Source: Astrocystis sublimbata (lineage: Eukaryota; Ascomycota; Sordariomycetes; Xylariales; Xylariaceae). Taken from it: a stretch of DNA of 64,000 bases. The stretch lies in contig JAJNNY010000050.1 of NCBI GenBank assembly GCA_022453515.1, positions 186,001-250,000 of the forward strand, written 5' to 3'. Positions 23,151 to 35,100 of this stretch are shown here, piece after piece. The number at the start of each line of letters is the position of its first letter. The first letter of the stretch is position 1. Both the position numbers and the translations under genes were made by a program. Under the pieces are notes generated by a model. The model saw nothing but the letters and a program-made list of their open reading frames with translations. It ran no database searches and was not told the DNA's origin.

Positions 23151-23284
23151 TTGGGAGAGGGCGTTGAGTTGTCACCCCGCACAGTTACATCCGGCTGTTG
23201 CCGAACGAGGCAGGCGATAAGGGCGCCTGGGTAGTGTAAGACCGGACTTAATCGGTCCTTTTCCTTGGGGCTAGAAAAGCAGTG
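23133..23284 (+). mobile_element. MITE-like element, copy B (152 bp)
   Basis: Bounded by CACTGCATTTTTAGCCC and GGGGCTAGAAAAGCAGTG as inverted repeats, with an interior collinear with copy A at 20253-20394. Non-coding. Confidence 0.7.
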
Positions 23285-23774
23285 CTGCTAATATGTTACC
23301 TAGGTTAGTCCACTCTTATCTCACTTCTTGATTATTTAGCAGGATAAGAGAGGTTACCTTATGATATCATTGAAAATCCCAAGACACATTGCACAAGATC
23401 ACAAGACAACACTAACACTCGGTAAGCAGGATCTTTACGGTATAATAGCAAATAAATGTTTATTTGCTAGTTATGCCATGATCATTCAAAAGTCGTAACT
23501 CCTACTCACGGCCATTATTGCCCTAACATCAACGCTTCATACTATGTTCCGATCTTTATCACACAGTTGACACCTAGCCCGAGAGAGGGGAGGGGGGGGA
23601 AATAAAAAGGGAAGTCATAGTGGTCGTCGTTAGCGATAATCCCAACGGTCATACTCAGCTTATTCTCATTGTGGCGGTAGATACCGGGGTCTCGTAATGC
23701 TTGTCCAGGCAGGGCGTGTGTGGTGGCCGGTCATCCACGGTGGGTTTACCTTATAGCTTAGCACTCTCGCCTTC
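23285..23774. other. Intergenic, 3' flank of the FAD monooxygenase gene
   Basis: No gene is seen. Contains a purine run (GAGAGAGGGGAGGGGGGGGAA near 23581) and short AT-rich stretches. Confidence 0.5.
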
Positions 23775-25557
23775 TTAGATGTGGGTTCTCGAAGACTCCC
23801 AATTCCTAAGCTGCTCTGTAGAGTTTTGCCATTCGTCATGTCCGAAGTTGTAGACAGTGAACTCGAACACTTCGGGTATTTGTTAGCGTAAGTGCGACAA
23901 ATCCGTACGGAATCTAAAAGGCCTACTCACTGTTGAGCGACTTGGATATAGGGTCATCGAGATCGGCACCAGTTACCCTGGATACTTCTTGGATTCTGTG
24001 TGCTCTCTCATCGCGGACTTCCTGATATAATTCTAGTCGCTCGGGAATCTCATTAGGCGAGATACCAAGTGGCATCAGTACTGCTAGAGAGACCGCGTCC
24101 TCCATTGCGATACCGGCTTAAAACATATTAGCATACGCCTGGAGACGATATCAACATGGTGTATCTTTGGGGTTCATACCACCTTGTCCTTGATCTATAC
24201 CAGCTATTAGCCTTGATGATATTCTGTACGAGGGGAACTCACTGGGTAGGGTTGGATGCGCAGCATCACCGAGAAGTGCTAGCCGTCCGGTTGTCCACCG
24301 CGGGATGCGGTCCATGTCTAGAAGCGACCAAATCTGCAATGTGCTAGGATCCACCAATTTGAATAGACTCATCATCTCGGGCGCAAAGTTTTTATACACG
24401 GCAAGGAGAGTGTCTTTGCTGACACCACTGCCCCAACCTAGTGTTGGTCAGTATATGGAACGAAAAAGCACGTTTCCGAACGAGAAGCTTACCGTCATCT
24501 ACTTTGGCTGCCGATTCCGAGCTCGGGTGGATTGCTGCGCAATTAATTGTCGTATTGTTGTTGCAGGGGTACATAACAAGCCGTCGGTCGTTTCCGAACC
24601 AGATGCGCATCACTCCGTCCTGTTCTACAAGATGGCGAGTTTCGGGGCAAGCACGTATTCTATCGTGCGGAACGAAGAACCTGAAAGCACTTTTCCCCGA
24701 AGCGAATGGCTTTATATCTCCTGCGACATATTTCCTTGTGACGGACTGATGTTGTAAGTAATATTAGCTCTGGTTGTCCGATTTTGACCTGGAATGCCGC
24801 ACATATCATGAGGGTAAGCACACTTACGCTTACGCCATCCGCGCCGATGACTAGGTCTCCCTTGATGTTGGTGCCGTCCTCAAGGATTACAGTGGCTGTC
24901 ACAGGGTCAACCTCAACAACCCGACTACAAGTCTTCAAAACCGCAGGTCTGTTGATGTCGTCCACACTGGTCGCTACGTCCTTGAGTTTGTCATGAAGCG
25001 CGATTCGGTGGCCTAAAACCCACAACTGTTCCATTCGTTAAGTTTGTCCTGTATATACCTGTGTTTGGGCGCTCACGTGTGGGAACATCGATGCCGTTTT
25101 CGCGATGTTGATTTCATTTCGCAAAGTCCCGTCATGGAAGTACTCTGCTACCTGCTTATGGATCAGACGATTGATATCTTTGTGTCAAAGCGAGTACTTA
25201 CGCCGTTGACGGGGTTGGCACCAAACTCCTCGGGCAGGATACCGTATCGGCGGAGTAGGCCGTGGGCATTCGGGCAAATGTGCACCGCCGCTCCGGTTTC
25301 TTGACCCAGCTCCGTTTTCTCAAGAATCTGAGTTCGCAAGGTGAGTTTTCATATAAGAAACAGTTCCATTCGGGATTTCGCATACCGTCACATTGTGACC
25401 TTGTGAACGGAAGGCCACAGCGGCCATGAGACCGCCGATGCCTGCGATGAACATCTGGTAAGTACTTTCTCCATTATTTGTCAACTATTCATGAAAGAAT
25501 GAGCATACCTCCGCCTACTATGAGAATCTCAAGTGGTCTCATAGTAGTTGGGCCCAT
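23775..25557 (-). CDS. FAD-dependent monooxygenase (salicylate-hydroxylase-like), ten exons
   Basis: Ten exons splice into one intact 415-residue frame: 25557-25509, 25441-25386, 25327-25202, 25151-25077, 25025-24828, 24745-24493, 24437-24243, 24194-24180, 24116-23931 and 23869-23775. The introns are 48-82 nt with GT...AG ends, and most have CTRAC or CTAAT branches. Exon 8 is a 15-nt micro-exon inside the GD motif. Recognisable elements are the N-terminal FAD-binding ILIVGGGIGGLMAAVAF with the acidic ILEKTE strand end, the DG motif DLVIGADGVSSVTR, and GRLALLGDAAHPTLPNQGQGAG, which contacts the FAD ribityl chain. Length and order fit class A flavoprotein monooxygenases that hydroxylate aromatic or related small molecules with NAD(P)H and O2; the substrate is unknown. 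Several exons individually resemble random short frames, so this gene is easily missed. It lies 490 bp beyond MITE-like copy B. A role with the NRPS is possible but unsupported by distance. Confidence 0.88.
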
Positions 25558-27870
25558 CTTTATTGGGAGGCAAGTCTACAGATCTGGAGGTTGCGTGGAA
25601 TCGAGTAGAATGATGTATTAGGAAGAGTACCACATGCATGCGACCTTGTCTGGGTCGGACTCTGTGTACCTATCTATAGTGGAGAAAGACCCCCTTAATG
25701 AATGGTTGCGGGGTCTCCCCATTGTGCTATTGCAGTCATTCATCTCCATTGTACCAACAAGGTGAATAACTAATGACCGGTACTCCGGAACAGTCGCGGG
25801 ATGAGTCGCGTTCATATAGGATGCCGAACTCGGTATCCTGGGCTTGCCGGGATGGAAGTCGTTCCTGGACAGCTAACTATATCAGGTAACTCGGTTATAT
25901 CCATAACTCTCAATTCTGATAGGTATATATATCTAATAGTAACTAGTAGCAAGAGGAGGGCGGGGTAATAACTGTGATACTACCAACCAATCTTCTGATG
26001 CACAAACTATTGCTTCTTTTAGTTTGACTCTGACAGTTGCCTCTCTTGATGGAGATCTTAAACTTGTATTTGATGGCGCTCGTTGCCAATTACACGGTAA
26101 TGCCCGGAATGAATTCACCAGAGGTGGAGTTTGGGATCTTCCGGATGTAATATTCTCGAGACAACGGCTTGAAAATTCGAATACTTGTAAGATCATACTA
26201 GCTATGTGGCAATCTAGGTACAGCAGAAGCATTAACTTCCTATGGGGTCCCTCCAGGGGTTCTGCGGGGAGTTACTGCCCGAGACCCGGGAATCTCGGGA
26301 AGGCTCGCTAATTACCGGAGATGTGGTTAAGGAACCCGATAGAGCATATACCGGCCGAATCGGCCGCCTCACGACGCCCTTGCCTTCAAGGGGCTATATG
26401 TCTTTCGTTTTCAAAATGACTCCGCCGTAATTGGACATACACTCCATCCTGACAAGAAAAGAGTCTCAGGATGCGGTTTTGTCAAGGCTTCATTGTCATT
26501 TCTTAGTTCCCAGCCCAGCCATGCCTAGAATCGCGAATTTGATATCGAGGGTCTGCGTCGTTTCATAGCTCCATCAAAGTGGTATGGATAAGATTGGCCG
26601 TTTCTGTGCAGTGCAGTCGGGGGCGATTGTCATGTCACCTTCATGACAGTCGCCTCCGTGGATCTCGGCTTCGTAAACGAGCCATTCATGATTAGACCCG
26701 CCGTCAAGTCGTTACTAAAATGGAAAGCTTCGTTGTTGAAGATTGTCCATTTTAAGTACCTAGGTACCTTGCAAATCAAAGTGCAAGGTACTTCGAGGGA
26801 CCATGAGTAGACTTTATAGTCTGTATGGACGAAAGCTCTGGATCGAAAGCTATGCATCAAAGGCTCCGTAAGCTCCGATCCAGAGGGAGCGTCCCCCCTC
26901 CCACCCTCCGCTCCCGTGCCTCGGACCCCGATATTCCCAAAGCACCCTCGTCACCTTTAGGGGCTTTGGGTGTCCTAGCATTGTAGATCGAGGTCCTGTT
27001 CGTCAGCCATATCTGAGTAGATGTTGCTGACGTGACTGTAGTTGATTGAGTTATAGAACAAGATTTTCTCAATCTGTAGATATATCGGAAAGCTTCGCTT
27101 TCCTTTCTAGTTACAGTCTCTCGTAGCGTTGCTGGCCAAGTGGAGGGGCCAACAAGACCACTGCACGATGTCGCTCTGCATCATTGGGAGAGCCTTATAC
27201 CGGGGGTGAGTCTCAGTGCGCTAGGTCTAGACTAGGCCGATTCCAATATTATGCGTCTCCCTCAGCTGGAAGCATCAGAAGTGATCGCTGCATGCTAGGT
27301 GTAGAAGGGATGGTAGTTGTGTAGACGAAGTGGTAGGAGCGACTTGAAGCATCAAAGGGGTGGCGGTGGGTCGCTCCGTCGAGATGAACAGAGATACCAA
27401 GAGGGTCCGGACATATAGCTATTGCCTCCATTCTAAGATCCAAATATGTCCAGATTCCCAAATCTGCATGAGATCGTCATGGGGTACCGCTCTTGGTATG
27501 TTGATGCAAAGTCGCTCGTCAATTGTCCCTCGAGGCGGAAGGAGCATTAGATGGACATTGTTCAGCGTCATAGTATCGCGAACAAAGACCAAATGCTCCA
27601 TTATGATCGTCGAGACACGACTCACATTCGTTGCTTGCCTGCGTCAAAAGGGGATGCATTGTAGCTGGCAGAAAGATGGGCTAGTAGTGGTTGAAGAGAT
27701 GCCAAATGAGGGAACAAAAGATCCGACGGTAGACGGCGGATGGCCATTGGATACCTGTACGTCTACAGGAATTTCGGCAGGTATCCATCAATTCGTCTGA
27801 TTGATGGAGTATGACCCCAAGAAAGAAGATATATGGGGTCATCGAGCACCATATTATTTTGTTCATAGTG
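25558..27870. other. Gene-poor stretch, no supportable gene
   Basis: Short frames such as 26024-26311 (+) and 27360-27800 (+) lack domains, plausible introns or coding-like composition. An exact TACCTAGGTA palindrome lies at 26757. I see nothing else of note. Confidence 0.5.
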
Positions 27871-29900
27871 CAAACAAAGTAAGTGGGCGTGATGATGATG
27901 ATGGCAAATGTAATGAACCTGTGGGGTGTGAGGGATGGATTCCTCGGCCACGGAAGTGCTTCTGACTGACTGCTGAGCAAACGTCATTGATAGCAAGATT
28001 CTTGCCATCTCGGCCAGTAGTAGATGAAGCAGTATGAGTGGTTTCCCGAGTGTTGAATGATGAAGTTGATGTAGGACTGGTTTTGCTATTGGGGGTAGAA
28101 AAAGTGGTCCCCAAATGGCAGAGGAAGTCACAGGAAGAGTTGTAGGACAGCTGCTCGTAGAGCAAGAAAAAGCAGAAGCTGTTCCCCAAGTACTGGAAGC
28201 ATATGTCTTGGTAGCGCCCCGTGTCGTGGTAGACAGGGTGGTAGACGGGTAGCAGAGACAATGCTTGGAGTAGTTGTTGAGGAGACAGGGTTGTCTGTCT
28301 TTGTAACTTTCCATGTGACCGTGATCCACTCAGGCACCTGCGAAGTTGTCGGTGTAGCTGGAAGGCCAGGCTCTGGATTACCGATATCTGGCTAAGCAGG
28401 CGTGGATTGGCTCGGAACGTTGAGAGGGTTTGCAACGCACCAGACAGGCTCGCCTCAACTCCTATCACAGTTTTGGCTTTTTGCAGCTGTTGATGATCAT
28501 GTAGGAGTTGAGGAGGTGCCTGTAGAAGCGAACTTGAAGGAGAACCTATGGAAGTTCGGAAGGGGTAGTAGACGTGCTAGTAGTAGTTGAAAAGGGCTAG
28601 TTGTAGTTGGCGAAGACGCAGACATCAATGTTGACAAGGAGGTAATTTTTGATGTTCCTGCTAGTTGTTGATGAGATGGTTGTGGTTGTTGACAAGGTAC
28701 TAGTAGTAGATGACCTGCTAATAGTAGTAGTAGATCTCGCTGGTCAGGAATGGTCTTCCATCATCCCAGCAGATCTCGCTAGTCAGGAGTGGTCTTCCAT
28801 CATCCCAGCCCACTAATGCCAGCAGATGCATTCCTAGGTAATGATTGGACGGAAGGTCGTGTTGGCGAACCAGCGTCAAAAGCTCGAGAGCCTTCCGTCC
28901 AAATTGGCGGATCCGAGGAATAGCTGGCTCTTGTCGTCAAGGGGAATGTATGGGTTTCTTGCAGTGCCGAGAGGGTAGAAAGCGAGTCCAGGTATACGAT
29001 GCAATCAATAGACTGTCTCGGTATACCCTGTAGGAAGCTCTGAGGTTGGACTGGCGGTCTTGTTTGTCTAGGAGCTTTTGGCGTCGTGGAGACATTGTAG
29101 TGTGCATGTGGTCGTGCTGCAGCCAACAGTAAGAAGATAAGGCCTCGTGGATGCGTGTCTTGGCCCGCAAATCTTGCAGCATCGTTATGTTCACATGTGT
29201 ACGACACATGTCATATCGATTGGCCATGGATAGATCCGCACATATTCGTATGCATGGTATAGGAATGTTGATGTGGTCGAAGCATTGTGGATGAAGTATG
29301 GGTTGTGGTTTTGGACGAGGTACTAGAGGTAGTAGGTCCCGATGGAAGTTCAAGTTGCTTGAATGCAAATGGCTAGCCTTTGTGTCGGACTCAGGATATC
29401 GGAGATGGATCCTCATGCCGTTGCTGCTCATGTTGCTGCTGTTCATGCTGCTGCTGCTGCTGTGTCCTATAATCTATTGTTGTTGTTTGCAGCTAATTCT
29501 GTTGATCTTGATAATGTCATGGATTTCCGTGACTGATATACATGTGCGGCACATCGTCGACGGCAAAGGTTGCCAGCTACCATTGAACAGGTAGCAGGAC
29601 GATTGAGGCGGCGGGCATATGGATGAGTGAGTTGGGCCACGACGTGGATGGCGATATGATTCGATGAGTTGGTCTGATGGGATGTAGGAGTGATGGAGGA
29701 TTTGCTTTCCACACCTTCCTAGCGTGTATCTTGTGATGATGTGCCGTGGGGATGTTGTGGGTGTTGGGGTGTTGGTGGCACTGGTGATTTGTGATTCGTG
29801 CCTTTGCTGGTGCTGATGCCGAAGACAAAGTGGTTGATGATCTGCAAGTCAGCGTATGTCCGTTGCCGTATCTTTTCATGGGGAAGGTGTGTCAATGGTT
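27870..29900 (-). pseudogene. Frameshifted Ser/Thr-rich wall/adhesin-like protein remnant
   Basis: On the minus strand, protein-like Ser/Thr-rich sequence jumps between frames without splice signals. One frame gives PEPGLPATPTTSQVPEWITV and TKTDNPVSSTTTPSIVSAT (about 28370-28250). The next gives TTTRGATKTYASSTWG and CSTSSCPTTLPVTSSAIWG (about 28255-28100), and a third gives TTFSTPNSKTSPTSTSSF and TTHTASSTTGRDG (about 28100-27990). More ACT/ACA/TCA-rich runs with stops occur near 28560-28730 and 29290-29340. This composition is typical of mucin-like fungal surface proteins. The original gene ends are not recoverable by eye; a multi-exon expressed gene cannot be fully excluded. Confidence 0.5.
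28732..28809. repeat. Tandem duplication, 2 x 39 bp
   Basis: Two adjacent 39-bp copies starting AGATCTCGCT(G/A)GTCAGGA at 28732 and 28771 differ at only two positions, inside the Ser/Thr-rich pseudogene. Confidence 0.9.
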
Positions 29901-31663
29901 GAGTGAGGTTCCTTTAGCGAACCTGATGATGGTAAGTGATATGCTATCGATCGCGACTGGCCAGTGTGCTCCTAGAAGGTCCAGAGCCTGAGAAGTCATA
30001 TGCGACCGATAGCGTACAGATGTTGCATCATGGGAACAACAGAGTCCATGTGCACGTTAAGAATGATAATATAAGTACAAGAGTACCGTCCAGAGCGCAC
30101 CCTGGACGCAAAGATGAAGGAGGAGATGGGCTTGCAGATTCGTCATTGTATGAATGATTAATGCCCACTCTGGCCCGTGATACGAAGCAATATCCGAGTC
30201 GATTGCTTGTACAAATGAAAATGATGATATAAGACAGAAGGAATAATGATCTTGATGAAAAAGGAGTGTGTCTGAAGTGGTGAGGCCTTGTGTGGTGATG
30301 GCGATGATATGTGAAGGAGGAAAAACATGATGAGAGAAGGGGAGAATTGAGCAGTGAGACGGGGGGGGAGCAGAGGTATTTATACACAGGCATTGAGGCA
30401 CTGGATGGTCGGGAGGACAGCACACGAACACCCCGATGGGCGGGAGGGAGACCACGCGCGCGTGCTCGGAAACTCTGATAAGGTTGGACTGGGACTCCAG
30501 GTAAGTTCTGAGCTGCGGCCGAGTCTTGGATTTAACTTTGATGGTTTGACGATGGGCATTTCGCAAGCAAGAATGACGCGTTCAAAGCATCGGTGGTGGG
30601 AGCGTTGCTATGCGGGATTCCGAGGGCCGTTGTAAACAAACACCAGATAGAACAAGGATAACACGTGGCCTCGCAAGCGTCCATCTGGGCCCCGAAAACC
30701 TTATCCAAACTTTGAGCCAGACCTGCATGCAGGTGAGCCGTCTCGAGCTCAGCCTCAGGCTTCCTTGCATGAACGAACAAGCATAAGGGCGAGTATGACA
30801 CGGCCACAGTGTCGGGCTATCGGCATATTTGATCGCTCCTTCTTTCCCCGTGATGCTAGAAATGTTGTTCATACATAGGTATTACCTAGGCAGGCATGTC
30901 GTTGAGGTCACGTTCCTGCATCATCTATGTATTTGAATGATTGCTAAGTACCTATACCTATGTCTTGGTGAATAGAAGGCACAGCGGGAGTCATTCTGTC
31001 ATCTATCTATCAGTCTCCAAGCCAGACATAGTCTCGACAGACTACCTAGTAGATTGACGTCTGAGTAGTTGCAGACGTCGCAAAAGGGGGCGTCGGTCGT
31101 GGTTGTTGCATGAAGTGTGGATGTGCAACGGATCCGGACTACTATTGCAACACGCGTACCTAGAGGTAATTAAATGACAACAACAACAATAACAGGTCGA
31201 ACACGGATGATGCATGCGTTACACGGAACTCTTGAGGCACGACCCTCTCAGCCGAGCAACGCAGAGCACAGCACAGCAGGATAGGTACTTAGGTAAGTAC
31301 GAGACAACAAACAGACTTGACACCGAGCATGTGTGCGTCTGATTGTCCAGTCGGAGCGCGGAGAATAGGAAGGTAGGGGAGACATTGAGGTTAGGTAGTT
31401 AGTTCCTGGGCAGGAAATGTTGCTTACATTCAATGTTGGCAGGCAGTTCCAACCAAGCCCACGACAGTTACCTTCCGATGAAGCAGGCTCGGGAATACCT
31501 GTTGATTCAAGGCTCGTGACGACGTTTCGTTTTGCTCAAAATAGCAAGAATAGATTACGTGGTATTCTAGCCATAATATACATATATGTACATGCACGTG
31601 ACCCGGTTACGATGCTGCCGGTCAAGACTCTGTCGCTCGTACACAGAGCCGTGCCGGGACACA
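29901..31663. other. Intergenic, no supportable gene
   Basis: Short minus-strand frames at 30028-30566 overlap each other in different registers with no domain. A G-run (30360-30370) precedes TATTTATACA, which could be a promoter remnant, possibly of the pseudogene on the other strand. Nothing further can be supported. Confidence 0.4.
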
Positions 31664-32826
31664 CTACCAGGAGTAGTACTGCCGCTGGGCCGTGACGGGG
31701 CGGTTGGGCAGGTGGACCCAGGGCTTCTTCCTGGCCTCCTTGGCCACTCGCTCGTCGTGCAGCCGTATCCGTGTCTTCTCCTCCTTCAGCAGCAGATTGA
31801 TTCCTGGGCAAGACAGGTCAGCATATGTCCAGACACGTCTGCGATGATGGCGGGCAACTCACTAGCCGTGGGCTTATGCATGAAGGACATGCGTCCTCGG
31901 GCATGGTACTGGACGCGCACGCCCCTGTCCGGGCCGATGGTGACCCAGGACTGGTCGACGTAGAGCTGGGTGGGGTCGTGGATCTGGAGCTTTGCCTTGT
32001 GCTTGGTCAGGATGACGCGGGGGGGTTTGAACAGCTCGCCGTTGGGGCGGCCGAGGCCCATGCCGTGGCCGGCGATGGCCATAGCGCGGGCCTCCTTCAG
32101 CTGGACGAGGACCTCGCGGGCGGCCTTCTTCTTGCTGTAGCGCATCTGGACGATGGCGTCGTCGACGGTCTTGCCGGCGATCTGGCGCGACAGGTGGCCG
32201 AGCTTCTTGTAGCTGGTGGGCAGCATGTTGCTCTTGCTGGTGACCTCCTTCTCGGTGCGCTTGAGCATGTCGTCACGCGTCTCCTTGCCGCCTTTGCGCA
32301 CCAGCTGCATGATCTTCTTGCGCTGGTAGCGGACCTTCCAACGGGGGTCCGGGTTGAGGGCCCTCTCCATGTGCTCCTTCATGCGGCTCTCGTTGTACAT
32401 GTGGTCGCGCCCCATATTGGGGCTGTCCCTGGGGGACGTATCCTTCTTGGAGAGGGGGCGGTCGGGGGCGGCGGTGCCCTTGATGTCGTCGAAGATGCTG
32501 TCGCCCTGGGTGCGGTCGGAGATATGCTTGGTGAGGGCCAAGTCCTTCTCTCTATCAGACATGGCCTTGGCGAAAGGTGTCGACTCCTCCTTCTTCTTCT
32601 GTGGGGTCTTCTTGCCGAAGCCAAATCTATCGTACCAGGCATTTCGACGTTGTTCGCGGGGAGCGAGGTAGCGTAGGTGCGGCGAGGGTCTGGCGATGGT
32701 GGCGCGGGCTGGGGGCAAGCATTCGTTAGCGGACGGTGATGCAGACGAGGACGAGGGTATTGGGTATTGGGTATTGGGTGACGTACCGCCATGGACGACC
32801 TGGCGGGCCGGGAGATGTAGGCTCAT
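31664..32826 (-). CDS. MRPL22: Mitochondrial large-subunit ribosomal protein uL22m
   Basis: Exons 32826-32787, 32708-31863 and 31803-31664 (introns 78 and 59 nt) give 341 residues. The start MSLHLPARQVVHG was chosen because it is the first ATG before a clean donor, and the long frame upstream of it carries no ATG-led coding logic. The N-terminus is basic, as for mitochondrial import. The uL22 core spans about residues 165-290, including ...MLPTSYKKLGHLSRQIAGKTVDDAIVQMRYSKKKAAREVLVQLKEA and, toward the tip hairpin, DPTQLYVDQSWVTIGPDRG and YHARGRMSFMHKPTAR. The last exon adds a fungal extension ending in PNRPVTAQRQYYSW. The protein is a structural component of the mitoribosome large subunit near the exit tunnel. 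It is divergently transcribed from COX9. Confidence 0.93.
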
Positions 32827-33315
32827 GATGTGTGAGCTGCTCGGGTGCCGGATGAGCAGCAGCTTAGCCTCACTCACGGTAGGTACGTAAGTAGTAAGTG
32901 AGGCTCGAGGAAAAGTCTCGATGGGTCCCTCAGGTGGAGACAGATCCCTGTCGCGGGGCCGACAGCCGCGCGAGCTGCCCACTCTGCCGAGGATAGCCCG
33001 TACCAGTCGCCAGTATGCCTACCCGAGCCTACCTGTGCCCCTCCGACCTGCACCAGACCAGCCTCAGCCAAGCCCCACCTTCAGCTACACTGAGGCCGAG
33101 CTGTGGCTTGTGCATGTGTGTGGCTGGCTCAAGCATGTCGTCGGTGAGTGACGGGCGGGCAGTCGCGCGAATAACGAATGAGGCCCAGCTCCATCTTCCA
33201 ATCCCCAATCGTTCCACCGAATTGTCATCAGCCCAGCAAGCTTCCTCACCACCACCAACACCACCACACCACACCACCAACACCACCACCGCAACCCGCC
33301 CCAGCCGTCTTCACA
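32827..33315. promoter_or_regulatory. Divergent promoter between MRPL22 and COX9
   Basis: 489 bp separate the start codons of two nuclear genes for mitochondrial proteins transcribed away from each other. The COX9 side is rich in CCACCA repeats (about 33246-33300). Co-regulation is an inference from arrangement; no specific factor site is assigned. Confidence 0.6.
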
Positions 33316-33805
33316 ATGGCCATCAAGCCTATCACTGGTGTATGTGCCCTCCCGAACCCAATGGCTTGCGAGGGGTCTGCAGCAGTGCAGTTCTTGCTCC
33401 CTTTGCCCCGGCGGACCGCTGACCTCGGCTCTAGATGCTCAAACGGGGCCTCGTCATCGACCTGTCCATCGGCCTCGGTACGCTTCGACCTGCCCCCCTC
33501 CAGCTCCCAGCTTCGATACCGAAAATACAAATCGAATTGCTGTGACTGACTTTGCGCCGCAGGAATCGGAATGGTAATGGGAAGCGCCTACTGGTAGGAG
33601 ACCACCCACCCCACGATGACATGACGATTACCTCAACAACACCGACCGACCGAAACCAAAACCAAACTTCGCGATCGAAACAAAACATGCTGACTTTTTG
33701 TGTGCCCACCCCAAAAGGTACGGATACCACATGCCCCGCACCAACGCCCGCGACGCCTTCTACAAGAAGCTGGAGGCAGAGCGCGCCGCCAAGGCCGGTG
33801 CTTAG
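33316..33805 (+). CDS. COX9: Cytochrome c oxidase subunit 9 (VIIa-like)
   Basis: Four small exons, 33316-33339, 33435-33477, 33563-33593 and 33718-33805, splice to 61 residues starting MAIKPITGMLKRGLVIDLS. This matches the fungal Cox9 pattern: short matrix N-terminus, a single membrane helix rich in Gly/Met/Ala (IGLGIGMVMGSAYWYGYH) and a charged tail RDAFYKKLEAERAAKAGA. Introns are 95, 85 and 124 nt with GTATGT, GTACGC and GTAGGA donors and a GCTGAC branch in the last. The product is a small nuclear-encoded subunit of respiratory complex IV in the inner mitochondrial membrane. No exon is long enough to be recognised alone. Confidence 0.92.
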
Positions 33806-35100
33806 ACGAGCCATGGTCCGAGAAACGAGACTCGACGACAGGAAGAAGGGAGACGGGCAAACCTATAGACGAGGGCGGCCACAGACATCCGTCCTCCCGT
33901 GTACAGCTGCGGCGACTTAGAGCATTATTAGGTGGTGGTGGGGCATTTCGGGAAAACAATACCAGAAATTTATACCCGAGAATGGTGCATTGAACTACTA
34001 CACGATCCCGCTTCGCCGACTTTCCGGATCCAAGTTTCATCTGACCGGGAAATACTTGTTTTCAGTGCATTGTATGTATGTCCTTGAGACAATTACTGCG
34101 GCAAGGATGGTGACTGTGGAGCGATGAAGTCGCTGCTTGCATTTATTGTGACTTGCAACTCGGATTCCCGCGAATACTGAGCTGTGGATTGGGACGATTT
34201 TCAATATTTTATGGTGATGTCTGAAGTCAGTCTGACTTGATTGTCATGCCATGGATGTATCCTCAGTGGTGAGGCGCCACGTAAAATAGGTGAGACGGTC
34301 TTTCGTACCTCGGCATATAGTCTGATAAATGAATCCAATGTTCAAGGCCTTAAACCAACCTTGATTCCACTTGGTCCTATAATCACTATCCGAGGTCATA
34401 GACTGCCTACGTTTCAATAAGTTCTGTATTGCCTGCTAACAATCAAATCACGAAAAGCATGTACTCTATTTGAGAGAGGATCTATAAATGGTGCTCTATT
34501 CACAAGGTTATTCTGAAAAGCGCCTCATCTACCATCTATTTTGTGTAGCGCCTCGAGTGGTTACCTTTTGGTCGAGACTAGGGATCTATTATTACGGTGT
34601 TCCGCTAATATGTCTCGACATGTTCATCTGTGCGATGCAGTCGACAGTGCGCGAAAGCTGGCCGAATTGCGACCAGATCGTAGGGATGAAGTTACATTCT
34701 AAACCATTCGTTGGCTCTCGTAGGCACTGAGTGATATATTAGATTCGAGATAGACTTGATTGGTCGTCCATTACAAGCAAGACGCATGTGTGCCTATGAA
34801 CATGAACATGAACAAGAACCACGCCAAGTCCCGCCAATAGAAAGAAAGCAAGCCAACGCCCGTAAACTCCAAGCTCCAGAATATGTAACCATAGAAATGC
34901 AGCATACAATTCATTAGGCATGCAAAGACGGTTTCGCTCAATTGCAAGCATTTGAAGGTGAGACGTTTCCAGGCTGAGAAACGTCCGTTTCAGCAGCACC
35001 TTGAGCTCACCCAGCGACAGTAGCTTCAAGCCCCACCAACGTCATCTCCAACACCACACACCACACACCACCACATCGGGAGTGAGGTTCCTACTGTAAC
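33806..35100. other. Intergenic, no supportable gene
   Basis: Holds the 3' flanks of COX9 and SOM1. A minus-strand frame at 34739-35029 has one hydrophobic run but no family resemblance. A CACCACACACCACACACCACC run lies near 35054. Nothing else is seen. Confidence 0.5.

Noticed and set aside
31825..32676. A 283-codon plus-strand frame
   Set aside because: Antisense shadow of the uL22m gene; Leu/Val/Gly/Asp-rich with no family features, while the minus strand encodes a recognisable protein.
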